Origin: Moraxellaceae bacterium
GTDB lineage: Bacteria > Pseudomonadota > Gammaproteobacteria > Pseudomonadales > Moraxellaceae
Length of the DNA stretch: 40,521 nt
Assembly (NCBI GenBank): GCA_025363155.1
Contig: JANYEL010000158.1
Span: forward strand, 1 to 40,521
Direction of reading: 5' to 3'
Shown here piece after piece: positions 15,957 to 24,462 of this stretch. A program made the position numbers and the translations under genes. Position 1 is the stretch's first letter. Each line of letters opens with the position of its first letter. Under the pieces are notes generated by a model. It saw nothing but the letters and a program-made list of their open reading frames with translations. It did not search any database and was not told where the DNA came from.

Positions 15957-16661
15957 TGGATCACTGTCGTAAAAGTGCAGACTGACGCTCATTTACTGAC
16001 TTTAAAACACTCAATGATGGACTCACCATCAAAACAGCAACCCAAAAAATTAAAGCACCATTTATAGATAGGGTTCTCTATAAATGGTGCTTAGTGGTTG
16101 GTTTATTTTTGTTGTATTGTGCTGTTGTTATTATCTTTTGTTATTTTTACTTTAAAAAACCGATTTAATAACCAACGACTCAAAACTTTACGGAACAATC
16201 AAACTTAATAAACTGTACATTCGCTCCTGCAATGACTTTTTAAAAAATCACTCCAAGTGATCTATCAGGAAAAACAGATATATTCGGCTTGTGCATATGG
16301 CTGGATGTCCAAAATTGAATCTAATCTGGAAGAACAACATCACAAGTTGAGATATTTATACCAATTACATACAGGTCTGTCTACCTGACATTTCTAACAG
16401 TTATATAACGGTTTCTATACAAATTTTCCGAATTGTAACCAGTAGGTTCTATTAGTAACGCTAATAAGCTTGGTAAGCCTACCTAACAAATTTAATAATT
16501 ATTAATATAAATCAACAAAATAATATCTAAAATACACAATTGACCGTATCCCCCGCGAACACACGGGTTTTATCTCCCCCGAATATAAAAACTTTTATTT
16601 CGATCTAAATATTTATAAAAAAGATGTAAGCAGATTTATAAAAACGACCATATTTTAATCT
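15957..16661. other. AT-rich gene-free region of about 700 bp
   Basis: No credible coding frame on either strand. It contains the strong hairpin at 16053-16092, a CAGGT/ACCTG inverted repeat near 16374-16389 and a nested repeat around 16441-16482 (GTAGGTT...AGCCTAC enclosing CTATTAG...CTAATA). The right part is long AT tracts. It may be a decayed gene or an accumulation of regulatory structure; the sequence alone does not decide. Confidence 0.5.
16053..16092 (+). terminator. Perfect 16-bp hairpin, possible terminator of tetR
   Basis: AAGCACCATTTATAGA (16053-16068) pairs perfectly with TCTATAAATGGTGCTT (16077-16092) around an 8-nt loop, 96 bp after the TetR stop. No T-run follows immediately on the plus strand (TAGTGGTTGGTTTATTTTT), so it may instead be a repeat, a processing signal or a small-element remnant. 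Confidence 0.4.
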
Positions 16662-17831
16662 TTAATTTTTTATTGCTCGTAATGTAATCAACGTAATTTC
16701 AGACGGTACGCCAGTCCTTAACGGCGGCCCCCAATATCCTGTTCCGCTATTGACGTAAATCCACATATTTTCATATCGGTTTAAGCCTTTATAGAAGCGC
16801 TGAAAAAACCGAATAAAGAAGTTAAATGGGAAATATTGCCCTGCGTGCGTATGTCCTGAAAGTTGTAAATCAAACCCCGCTTCATGTGCGGCTTGATAAC
16901 TGGCCGGCTGATGGGCAAGTAAAATTTTCACCAAATTGGGTGGCGCACCTTCTAGTGCTTTCACCGGATCTGAGGCATGGACTGGCCCACCTCTGCCCCG
17001 CATCGAATAATCTGTAACGCCAGCCAATACAATGTCAGCGCCATTGTGCTTAATGAGTCGGTGTTCATTGGCAAGGACATCTGCACCGAGGGTCCGAAAC
17101 GCCTCCATCCATGCAGAAGCATTCCAATAATACTCATGATTTCCCATCACAAAGAAACTGCCATGCGTAGCACGAAGTTGAGAGAGCGGCGCTAAATCCC
17201 CGATTAAATCCTCAACCGTGCCATCGACAAAATCACCCGTCAGTGCGATCAAATCGGGTTTTAAGCCATTGGCAATATTGACGACGTTCTGCGTGTAGTT
17301 GTAACCGATGGTTGGACCCACATGAAGATCAGAAATCTGGACGATTTTAAAACCATCAAATTCAGCTAGCAGATTCTCAAGTGGGATTTCAACTTTACGG
17401 ACCGAGGGACCAACAAAGGCTTGGCGAATGCCAATGATCGTTGTACCGATTATTAATACGCCCAATGTCAGCAGCGCACGGCGATCAAAATCAACAGGGT
17501 TAGCGGGTGCTGCAATCCATTTCCAGATGAAGCTGACGATGTCAGTCGCGATTGCATAAACCACGAGAAACGATAAAACTCCAAACGCCAAATAGGATGC
17601 CCAATCCAGTACGAAAACCAGTGTCTCGGCATCGTATGCTTTTTTCAGTCTAGGAAAAATTAAACGGTCGCCAAAAGGTGCCAGCAGTTGTAAGGCAAAG
17701 AAACCAAAAAACAATAAGCAGGTAAACACTAGATGCTCGCCCGCCCAAGCCCAACGCGTAATAATGCGCGATGCCGCGTACAAATTCAGTAGCGCCAGCA
17801 AGCCAATTACAATCATCATTCGCGTTAACAT
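16662..17831 (-). CDS. Membrane-anchored metallophosphoesterase
   Basis: A 389-residue protein with an N-terminal membrane part and a C-terminal calcineurin-like phosphoesterase. Hydrophobic segments lie near 5-20, 33-52, 72-92 and 118-132. The catalytic domain shows the dinuclear-metal motifs in order: QISDLHVG, LTGDFVDG, VMGNHEYYW, LLAHQP and LSGHTHAGQYFP. This layout matches the YaeI/YkuE group, some members of which hydrolyse UDP-2,3-diacylglucosamine or other phospho-lipid substrates at the membrane. The actual substrate is unknown. It diverges from the alpha/beta hydrolase gene across 229 bp. Confidence 0.9.
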   Translation of the reverse strand: MLTRMMIVIGLLALLNLYAASRIITRWAWAGEHLVFTCLLFFGFFALQLLAPFGDRLIFPRLKKAYDAETLVFVLDWASYLAFGVLSFLVVYAIATDIVSFIWKWIAAPANPVDFDRRALLTLGVLIIGTTIIGIRQAFVGPSVRKVEIPLENLLAEFDGFKIVQISDLHVGPTIGYNYTQNVVNIANGLKPDLIALTGDFVDGTVEDLIGDLAPLSQLRATHGSFFVMGNHEYYWNASAWMEAFRTLGADVLANEHRLIKHNGADIVLAGVTDYSMRGRGGPVHASDPVKALEGAPPNLVKILLAHQPASYQAAHEAGFDLQLSGHTHAGQYFPFNFFIRFFQRFYKGLNRYENMWIYVNSGTGYWGPPLRTGVPSEITLITLRAIKN

Positions 17832-17911
17832 GAGGTTTCCTTGTTTATGTTTTTGGCTTCATTTCAGGTGATTAAACGGCACATCCGTGTTTTAAAAATT
17901 TCTTGAGCCAA

Positions 17912-17943
17912 TTGACAACCTTACAGACTGACCGTCAGACTAG
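17912..17943 (+). promoter_or_regulatory. Possible promoter/operator of the alpha/beta hydrolase gene
   Basis: TTGACA (17912-17917) is followed by a symmetric stretch: CTGACCGTCAG (17928-17938) is an 11-bp palindrome, and CAGACT occurs twice (17924-17929, 17936-17941). CAGACTAG at 17936-17943 equals the left part of the palindrome at 15309. The -10 is not obvious. Confidence 0.3.
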
Positions 17944-18060
17944 CAAAGTACAAATTGCAAAGAATTGCAAAGCTGTATTCGTATTATAAAAACGAAAAAT
18001 GACTCTTTGAAAATCATATTTCAAGAGCATTCCAACGATAAAGATCAAGGAGCTGTCGCT

Positions 18061-18993
18061 GTGCGCATTATTAAATGGTTCTTGGCGTGTCTTGCACTGC
18101 TTGTAATTGGTTTAATTGTGTTTATTCAACTATCGCCAGAAGTGGCAACCAAATTTGCGGTGGACTCAGAGCGTTCGCGTGCGGGTTTAACTAAGCATTC
18201 GATTCAACTCGATGATGGACTAACTTACGTTTACCTTGAAGGCGGTAGCGGCGAACCGTTGCTCTTATTGCATGGTTTCAATGCTAATAAAGACAACTTC
18301 ACCCGCATCGCAGGCAAGCTGACTTCGAAATATCACGTCATCATTCCTGACCATATTGGCTTTGGCGAATCAAGTCATCCAACCAATGTTGCGTATGACA
18401 CAGATGCGCAAGCACAACGTTTACATCAACTTCTCACCAAGCTGAATATTAAGCAAGTTCATATCGGTGGCAGTTCGATGGGTGGTGCGATTTCTGTTGC
18501 CTATGCCGCGCGTTATGGTTCAGAAGTAGAAAGTATATGGCTGCTAGATCCAGGTGGTGTGTCGAGTGCACCAAAAACTGTGACGTTTGAGACATTTGAT
18601 AAGACGGGAAAATTTGCACTGATTGCGCGTACCCCGGAAGAATACGAAGCGGTGTATAAGCTCGCTATGAACAACCCACCGTATGTCCCGAAATCAATGC
18701 TTCATGTCTTCGCCAAGGAAAGCATTGCAAATGCTGACTTAGAATATCAAATCATCAAGCAACTGCTGCCTGATTCGATCGAAGAACGCGCTAAACAAAT
18801 TAAAGCCCCAACCTTGATTGTTTGGGGTGATAAAGATCAGTTATTGAGTGTCAAAGGCGCTGAGATTCTGCATAAATTGATCCCACAATCTCAAGTTGTG
18901 ATCATGCCAAATATTGGTCATTTACCGATGCTTGAAGATGTCGGTCAAACGGCTAAGGATTATTTGGCGTTTCGAGCGTCGATTGGAAAGTAA
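18061..18993 (+). CDS. Alpha/beta hydrolase, membrane-anchored lipase/esterase-like
   Basis: The chosen start is the GTG at 18061, eight bases after AAGGAG (18047-18052); an upstream ATG at 17965 adds a 32-residue stretch without homology-like features and no good ribosome site. The 310-residue product begins with an N-terminal membrane anchor or uncleaved signal (WFLACLALLVIGLIVFIQL). It has the oxyanion-hole motif LLLHGFNANKDNF, the nucleophile elbow GGSSMGG, the acid in IVWGDKDQLL and the histidine in NIGHLPMLE. This is typical of periplasm-facing lipases or esterases in Acinetobacter. A lipolytic role is inferred; no lipase chaperone is adjacent. Confidence 0.88.
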   Translation: MRIIKWFLACLALLVIGLIVFIQLSPEVATKFAVDSERSRAGLTKHSIQLDDGLTYVYLEGGSGEPLLLLHGFNANKDNFTRIAGKLTSKYHVIIPDHIGFGESSHPTNVAYDTDAQAQRLHQLLTKLNIKQVHIGGSSMGGAISVAYAARYGSEVESIWLLDPGGVSSAPKTVTFETFDKTGKFALIARTPEEYEAVYKLAMNNPPYVPKSMLHVFAKESIANADLEYQIIKQLLPDSIEERAKQIKAPTLIVWGDKDQLLSVKGAEILHKLIPQSQVVIMPNIGHLPMLEDVGQTAKDYLAFRASIGK

Positions 18994-19000
18994 GTAAAAA

Positions 19001-19094
19001 GTCAAAAGAAAATCCTCCCCAACCCTCCTTTTTCTAAGGAGGGGGTATGTTCCTCCCTTTAAGAAAGGGAGGTTAGGAGGGATTTGCTTTTGAC
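19001..19094. repeat. Intergenic palindromic repeat element with terminal inverted repeats
   Basis: The ends are GTCAAAAG (19001-19008) and CTTTTGAC (19087-19094), perfect inverse complements. Inside are two hairpins, CCCTCCTT/AAGGAGGG (19023-19043) and CCTCCCTTT/AAAGGGAGG (19052-19072), and an imperfect outer stem AAATCCTCCCCAACC / GGTTAGGAGGGATTT. It lies between two convergent genes and could terminate both. GCTTTTGACnTTAAATA at its right end recurs at the element near 35.7 kb, which supports a dispersed family. Confidence 0.65.
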
Positions 19095-19107
19095 GTTAAA
19101 TAAGCCA

Positions 19108-20106
19108 TTACCCCACCTCACCCACCAACTTCACAACCTCCATCAAGCGATTCGAATAGCCCCATTCATTGTCATACCATGCATAAATCTTCACTTGTGT
19201 GCCGTTAATCACCATCGTGGATAACGCGTCGATAATGGATGACCGCGGATCAGTTCGATAGTCCACTGACACCAGCGGACGTTCTTCATAACCCAAAATG
19301 CCGCGCAAAGAACCTTCTGAGGCTTCTTTTAAAAGTTGATTCACTTCCGCGACTGTCGTCGCTTTTTCAACTTCAAACACGCAATCGGTCAATGATGCAT
19401 TGGCAAGTGGTACGCGCACGGCATGTCCATTGATCAGACCTTTCAGCTCGGGAAATATTTCACCAATGGCTGAGGCTGAACCCGTAGTACTTGGAATCAA
19501 GCTAATGCTGGATGCGCGTGCAAGCCTTAGATCATTCAGTGGCTGATCGAGAATGCTTTGGGTATTGGTCAGATCATGAATCGTGGTCATCGAACCATGG
19601 CGAATTTTTAAGTGTTCATGAATGACTTTAACCACAGGCGCAAGGCAATTGGTCGTACAAGATGCAGCGGTGACCACTTGATGTTTGGCAGGATCAAACA
19701 GATGATCATTCACCCCCATCACGATATTCAACACACTCTGAGCAGGAGCGGAAACGACAACGCGTTTGACGCCTTGATCGAGATAGGCTTGTGCAGCAGC
19801 GGCGGTTTTAATTCTGCCGCTCGATTCAATCACGACATCACAGCCTGACCAATCGGTATCTGCAATGTCTTTGTGATGCGTCACAGGAATACGATGTTTG
19901 CCAATCACCAAAATATCGCCGTCACTCCTAGCTTCATGCTGCCAGCGACCATGGACAGAATCAAAATTAAGCAAATGCGCATAAGTCGCAGTTGTGCCTG
20001 TGGGATCGTTGATATGGACAAACTCAAAAGCTGGATTTCCCCACGCAGCACGCAGGGCCAAATGCCCAATCCGACCAAAACCGTTAATGCCAATTTTAAT
20101 TGCCAT
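19108..20106 (-). CDS. Glyceraldehyde-3-phosphate dehydrogenase, ArsJ-associated type
   Basis: The chosen start is one of two adjacent ATGs (20106, 20109) just after AGAAGGA; the open frame extends further upstream without support. The 332-residue protein has NGFGRIG for NAD binding, the catalytic cysteine in [13 protein letters not shown]-like context ([12 protein letters not shown]) and the C-terminal [12 protein letters not shown]. The segment [13 protein letters not shown] and [12 protein letters not shown] differ from canonical glycolytic GAPDH (TVHAYTATQ) and, as I remember that family, resemble the GAPDH paired with ArsJ, which makes 1-arseno-3-phosphoglycerate for export. No ArsJ or other ars gene is in the window. 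An ordinary glycolytic or Epd-like role is the alternative. Confidence 0.8.
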   Translation of the reverse strand: MAIKIGINGFGRIGHLALRAAWGNPAFEFVHINDPTGTTATYAHLLNFDSVHGRWQHEARSDGDILVIGKHRIPVTHHKDIADTDWSGCDVVIESSGRIKTAAAAQAYLDQGVKRVVVSAPAQSVLNIVMGVNDHLFDPAKHQVVTAASCTTNCLAPVVKVIHEHLKIRHGSMTTIHDLTNTQSILDQPLNDLRLARASSISLIPSTTGSASAIGEIFPELKGLINGHAVRVPLANASLTDCVFEVEKATTVAEVNQLLKEASEGSLRGILGYEERPLVSVDYRTDPRSSIIDALSTMVINGTQVKIYAWYDNEWGYSNRLMEVVKLVGEVG

Positions 20107-20355
20107 CATCAAATTCCTTCTTCTAATGGACAATATTTTTAGAGAATTTTTATTAAAAAGATGCCAGAGACCTTTCTTAATAATCCTCTCAAGGCTGCGC
20201 TTAGTCAATGAGAACTCGTGTTCGATACAACATCATTTTTTTCCAATTTTTTATAATTTTAAAGATGATTGAGCTATGCTAACGCACGTCTGATTGACCC
20301 CCAAATTTTAGTCACTGACTCGCAACCTAACAACATTAACTTACAAGAATGACTC

Positions 20356-22335
20356 ATGACGAATAAGCCTCTTAAGAAAATTCCAAAAAAAATTTTCAAA
20401 AAAATCACACTCACAACTTACTGTGCAGGCCTCATTAGTTTTTATTGTCTTACGGGATATGCAGCAACTCCCGCTGAAACCGATCGCGGAGCAAGTGAGT
20501 TACAATCTGCTGTTCCGGATGTACACGAAAAAATTCTGCAAGTACCGACAGACAATTCACCGCCTGTATTACTCCAAGTCACCGTGTATACGCCTGACGG
20601 CACAGGGCCATTCCCTTTGGTGGTCATTAATCATGGCAATGCTGACGAACCCCCTAAAGACCAACCTCGATCCAGACTGTCCTATGCAAGCCTGTATTTT
20701 TTATCGAGAGGCTACGCAGTCGTTCAACCCATGATGCGTGGATATGCAGGTTCTGGCGGAAAGCAAAGTCAGAATGGTTGTGATCTCGTCGCAGGAAATA
20801 TGAATAATGCCTTTGACATTAAAAGGGTCATTCAATATATGAGTGATCAGCCTTATATCGATGGCAGTCGAGTGATCGTTGCAGGTCAGAGTTTTGGTGG
20901 ATATAACACCCTTGCGGTGGGTGCACTCAACCTACCTGCGATCAAAGGCATCATCAACTTTAACGGCGGCATGGGCATCAAAGAATGCTCAGAAGCAGTC
21001 GATCGTATGGTCGATACTGCTGGTTATTTTGGCGCGCACACCCAAATACCATCCGTCTGGTTTTACGGTAGCAATGACATCCTGATCCCTGAGTCGACTT
21101 GGCGTGCTGCCTATCGCCGTTACAACCTCATGGGTGGCAAAGCGACTTTAGTTTCAATTGGCAACTTTAAAGACAATTCACATAATTTTCTGGGTCATGT
21201 CGAAGGCGTATCGATCATTGCACCGCCACTAGATGCCTTTTTGCATCAATTAGGCTTGCCCAATACCGTTAAATACCCTGACTTTGTTCCTCCATCAAAT
21301 CCAACATCAAGCCACTTTGCGAACATTAACGATGTTAATGCGGTGCCCATCAGTCCTGAAGCACGCGTGCAATATCAGAAATTTTTAACGATGCCCAGCC
21401 CGCGCGTTTTTATGATTAAGGAAAACGGCGGAATCACCATTTCCTCTGGAGGCGTCAATCCCCTAGTGCCAGCCTTAAATTCCTGTAAACAACAACACCA
21501 GCAATGCTGGCCTTATGCCATCGATCAGACGGTGGTTTGGGATAAAACCAGATTCACGCCAATTCCACCACCCAGTCATTATGCCGATATCAATGATGTC
21601 AATGCAGTGCCCATCAGCGCAGAGGCCCATGCGGAATATCAAAAATTCCTCAACTCACCACTCCCTCGCGTGTTCTTTATTGCTAAAGACTTCGTCACGA
21701 TGGTCAGTGGCGGTTTGGATCCTTTGGGTCGAGGCTTAAAATTCTGTGAGCAACAACATCTACAGTGCTGGCCGTATGCTATCGATAATCAGGTGGTTTG
21801 GGTCAAGCCAATCCTGACGCCAATACCACCTGCAAGCCACTTTGCAGATATCAATGCCGTACCAGTGATCGGTCCTCAAGCGCGAGAAGCGTATCAAGCC
21901 TTTCTAAAAATGCCACTCCCTCGCGTCTTTGCATTGACCGATGACCGAGAAACTTATGAGGCTAGCGGCGGCTTAGATCCACTCGGTCATGTGCTCGATT
22001 CCTGCCAGAAAAATGCAAAAATTTGTGCACCTTATGCCGTGGACAATCAGGTTGTTTGGTCACCATCAGCCGCATTTTTGCATCCAACTCATTTTGCCGA
22101 CATACGAGATCTTGATGCGATTCCGTATATAAATCTAATCGGTCGAAAGACGTATCAAAAGTTTCTAACAGCGCATAGTCCGCGTGCTTTTGTGATCGCA
22201 CCAGACGGCGCATCATTCCTAGCTACCAGCGGATCGCAACCATTACAAACAGCAATGGAACAGTGCGCCAGCACCCATCGCGGCTGCGCTGCTTATGCTT
22301 TGGATAATGATGTGGTTTGGGTTTCACATCGATAG
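20356..22335 (+). CDS. Exported dienelactone-hydrolase-like enzyme with four C-terminal repeats
   Basis: A 659-residue predicted secreted protein. A lysine-rich N-region and hydrophobic core end at about YAA (residue 37). Residues 50-300 form an alpha/beta hydrolase: INHGN, nucleophile S179 in GQSFGG, acid D241 in GSNDIL and a histidine in DNSHNFLGH (H276 or H281). Residues 320-655 are four tandem units of about 76 residues (320-395, 408-482, 495-568, 579-655). Each has a H-[FY]-A-[ND]-I start, YQ[AK]FL, P-R-[VA]-F, a C-x6-C pair (377/384, 464/471, 550/557, 637/644) and PYA[IV]D...VVW or a close variant at the end. The linkers of the first two units are PIPP-rich. The cysteine pairs suggest disulfides in the periplasm or outside. 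I do not recognise a function for the repeat; substrate or wall binding is a guess. Confidence 0.85.
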   Translation: MTNKPLKKIPKKIFKKITLTTYCAGLISFYCLTGYAATPAETDRGASELQSAVPDVHEKILQVPTDNSPPVLLQVTVYTPDGTGPFPLVVINHGNADEPPKDQPRSRLSYASLYFLSRGYAVVQPMMRGYAGSGGKQSQNGCDLVAGNMNNAFDIKRVIQYMSDQPYIDGSRVIVAGQSFGGYNTLAVGALNLPAIKGIINFNGGMGIKECSEAVDRMVDTAGYFGAHTQIPSVWFYGSNDILIPESTWRAAYRRYNLMGGKATLVSIGNFKDNSHNFLGHVEGVSIIAPPLDAFLHQLGLPNTVKYPDFVPPSNPTSSHFANINDVNAVPISPEARVQYQKFLTMPSPRVFMIKENGGITISSGGVNPLVPALNSCKQQHQQCWPYAIDQTVVWDKTRFTPIPPPSHYADINDVNAVPISAEAHAEYQKFLNSPLPRVFFIAKDFVTMVSGGLDPLGRGLKFCEQQHLQCWPYAIDNQVVWVKPILTPIPPASHFADINAVPVIGPQAREAYQAFLKMPLPRVFALTDDRETYEASGGLDPLGHVLDSCQKNAKICAPYAVDNQVVWSPSAAFLHPTHFADIRDLDAIPYINLIGRKTYQKFLTAHSPRAFVIAPDGASFLATSGSQPLQTAMEQCASTHRGCAAYALDNDVVWVSHR

Positions 22336-22341
22336 GCGATA

Positions 22342-22366
22342 AAGGGGATTCATCTGCAATCCCCTT
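22342..22366. terminator. Shared hairpin between convergent genes
   Basis: AAGGGGATT (22342-22350) pairs with AATCCCCTT (22358-22366). It lies between the stops of the four-repeat hydrolase and the LplT-PlsC gene and could end both transcripts; the following T-run is short and delayed. Confidence 0.5.
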
Positions 22367-22389
22367 CTCGCTTTTTGCTTTAGATGTTT

Positions 22390-24282
22390 CTACTTAAAAT
22401 CACCGCGCAAAGCAGCAACCTGCTCTTGCAGCTTTTCCATGCACACTTCATCGGGTGCAATGGGTGCAGCGACAATGAGTTCAACACGGTTAAAGAAGCC
22501 ACGTCGAAATGGTCTGATCATCGCTGTTTCACGTTCAACACGAGAAAAGAAACTGCCCCACAAACCGCGTAATGCCATTGGCACCACAGGCACAGGTTCA
22601 CGTTTCAGAATTTCCAACATCCCATTGCGAAAGGTGTTGAACTCGCCAGTTTTGGTCAATGTGCCTTCTGGAAAAATCATCACCAAATCACCATCGCGCA
22701 AGGCCTGCGCGGCAGCATCAAAGGCTTTTTCTTTCAAAGATGGATCTTCTTTTGACGATGCAATCGGGATCGCTTTCATGGTTCGAAAGAAGCTGCCTAG
22801 TACGGGCGTTTTGAAAATATTATGATCCATGATGAAGCGCGGTGGGCGCGCGGTTTCAGAACCAATAATCAACGCATCAACATACGACACATGATTACAC
22901 ACTAGCAGCGCTGGACCATTTTCTGGGATGTGTTCTAAACCTTCGGTACGCACTTTATAGATGGTATTGATCAACAGCCACACCACGAAGCGCATCATAA
23001 ATTGCGGCACTAAGGTGAAAATATAGATCGCCACCACCGCATTCAGAATCGCCACAGCGAGAAATAACTGCGGAATGCTCAGGTTCAATTTAAACAAGAG
23101 AATCGCGAATAAAGCGGATGCGACGATAAAGATCGCATTAACGATATTGTTTGCAGCAATCACACGTGCACGTTGCGTCGGTTCAGCGTAGCTTTGCAAC
23201 ATCGCATACAACGGCACGATATAAAAACCACCAAACATACCAATGAACGCCAACGTCACCATCACTTTCCAGCTTTGCACATCTTGTAAAAATTGCATGG
23301 CAGTCAATACGTTTCCTGTTGCGACAGCAGTCGGTTGGATCACGACCAAGATCAACGCAAATACCGTTAAACCAAATGCACCAAACGGCACTAGTCCAAT
23401 CTCAACCCGACCACGTGAGAGCTTTTCGCAGAGTAATGAACCAGCACCAATTCCAATTGAAAACACCGCTAAAAGTACAGTTGTGACCGTCTCATTACCA
23501 TGAAGAATTTTCTGCGTATAACTTGGAATTTGCGCAAGGATAATTGCGCCGTAGAACCAAAACCAAGAGTTACCGAGAATCGCCAAACGCAAAGGACGAT
23601 TGACTTTAATCATTTGCCAGTTGTGGAGTGTTTCTGAGAACAAGTTCCAATTGATTTTTAACTGCGGCGCATCGGCGGGTGAATCTGGAATCGAGCGGCT
23701 GCAGAGATAACCGATCACCGCGCAGCTCAGTGTTACGAATGCAACGACCATGGCGCCATTGGCATGATCCGCCATCAGGACGCCGCCCAATAGCGTCCCC
23801 CCGAGAATGGCAACATACATGCCTGTCTCAACTAAACCATTACCACCAGTCAGTTCGGCATCACTCAAATGCTGCGGCATAAAGCTATATTTCACTGGGC
23901 CAAATAAAGCGGACTGACAACCGAGACCAAAAAGCATGAGGAACAACAACGACACATTATGGAAATAAAATCCCGCCGCGCCAATAATCATCAGTCCGAT
24001 TTCTAATAATTTAATCCATCGAATTAAACCTGATTTCTCAAATTTATCCGCAAGCTGTCCAGCCGTAGCTGACAATAAAATATACGGCGCAATGAAAATA
24101 GCACCTGCCATATTGACCAATTCAGTTGAACCGAGACCGAACAGTTGTAAGCCTTGGAAAGCAACCAGAATCACGAGGGCATTTTTATAAATATTATCGT
24201 TGAACGCGCCGAGGAACATTGTCCAGAAAAAAGGCGCGAAACGACGTTGTTTGAGCAGGGCGAATTGATTAGGTGAACTCAT
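22390..24282 (-). CDS. LplT-type lysophospholipid transporter fused to a PlsC-type acyltransferase
   Basis: A 630-residue inner-membrane fusion. Residues 1-430 are a major-facilitator domain with about twelve hydrophobic helices; FFWTMFLGAFNDNIYKNAL and GPVKYSFMPQHL are typical of LplT-type lysophospholipid flippases. Residues 440-630 form a 1-acylglycerol-3-phosphate acyltransferase domain with NHVSYVD (463-469, HX4D catalytic motif) and FPEGT (537-541). In E. coli LplT works with Aas, which couples an acyltransferase to an acyl-ACP synthetase. Here transporter and acyltransferase are one chain and the synthetase domain is absent, so the acyl donor must come from elsewhere. The likely role is retrieval and reacylation of lysophospholipids. 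The gene is transcribed convergently with the four-repeat hydrolase. Confidence 0.9.
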   Translation of the reverse strand: MSSPNQFALLKQRRFAPFFWTMFLGAFNDNIYKNALVILVAFQGLQLFGLGSTELVNMAGAIFIAPYILLSATAGQLADKFEKSGLIRWIKLLEIGLMIIGAAGFYFHNVSLLFLMLFGLGCQSALFGPVKYSFMPQHLSDAELTGGNGLVETGMYVAILGGTLLGGVLMADHANGAMVVAFVTLSCAVIGYLCSRSIPDSPADAPQLKINWNLFSETLHNWQMIKVNRPLRLAILGNSWFWFYGAIILAQIPSYTQKILHGNETVTTVLLAVFSIGIGAGSLLCEKLSRGRVEIGLVPFGAFGLTVFALILVVIQPTAVATGNVLTAMQFLQDVQSWKVMVTLAFIGMFGGFYIVPLYAMLQSYAEPTQRARVIAANNIVNAIFIVASALFAILLFKLNLSIPQLFLAVAILNAVVAIYIFTLVPQFMMRFVVWLLINTIYKVRTEGLEHIPENGPALLVCNHVSYVDALIIGSETARPPRFIMDHNIFKTPVLGSFFRTMKAIPIASSKEDPSLKEKAFDAAAQALRDGDLVMIFPEGTLTKTGEFNTFRNGMLEILKREPVPVVPMALRGLWGSFFSRVERETAMIRPFRRGFFNRVELIVAAPIAPDEVCMEKLQEQVAALRGDFK

Positions 24283-24462
24283 TGCATTCCTTGCATATTT
24301 TCATTGTCAGAGCGATTCACAGGATTGTATCAGGTTTATTTCAATGCACCCTACCAAGTTATCTTGCTGAAATTATGATCAACAGATACATTAGGAATGC
24401 AAAACACTAGCATAATACAAACAATTATTCGCATTTTAGATATTCTTCAAAAGGATTTATGG

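Noticed and set aside
16541-16610. Short CCCCCG-rich stretches near 16550-16585 as a repeat array
   Set aside because: Only two imperfect occurrences with no regular spacing.
17965-18060. Upstream ATG extension of the alpha/beta hydrolase
   Set aside because: AAGGAG sits eight bases before the GTG at 18061 and the extension would put charged residues ahead of a clear signal-anchor.
20356-22335. The four repeats read as a CRISPR array or DNA satellite
   Set aside because: Similarity is at protein level within one frame, with divergent DNA and no short identical repeats.
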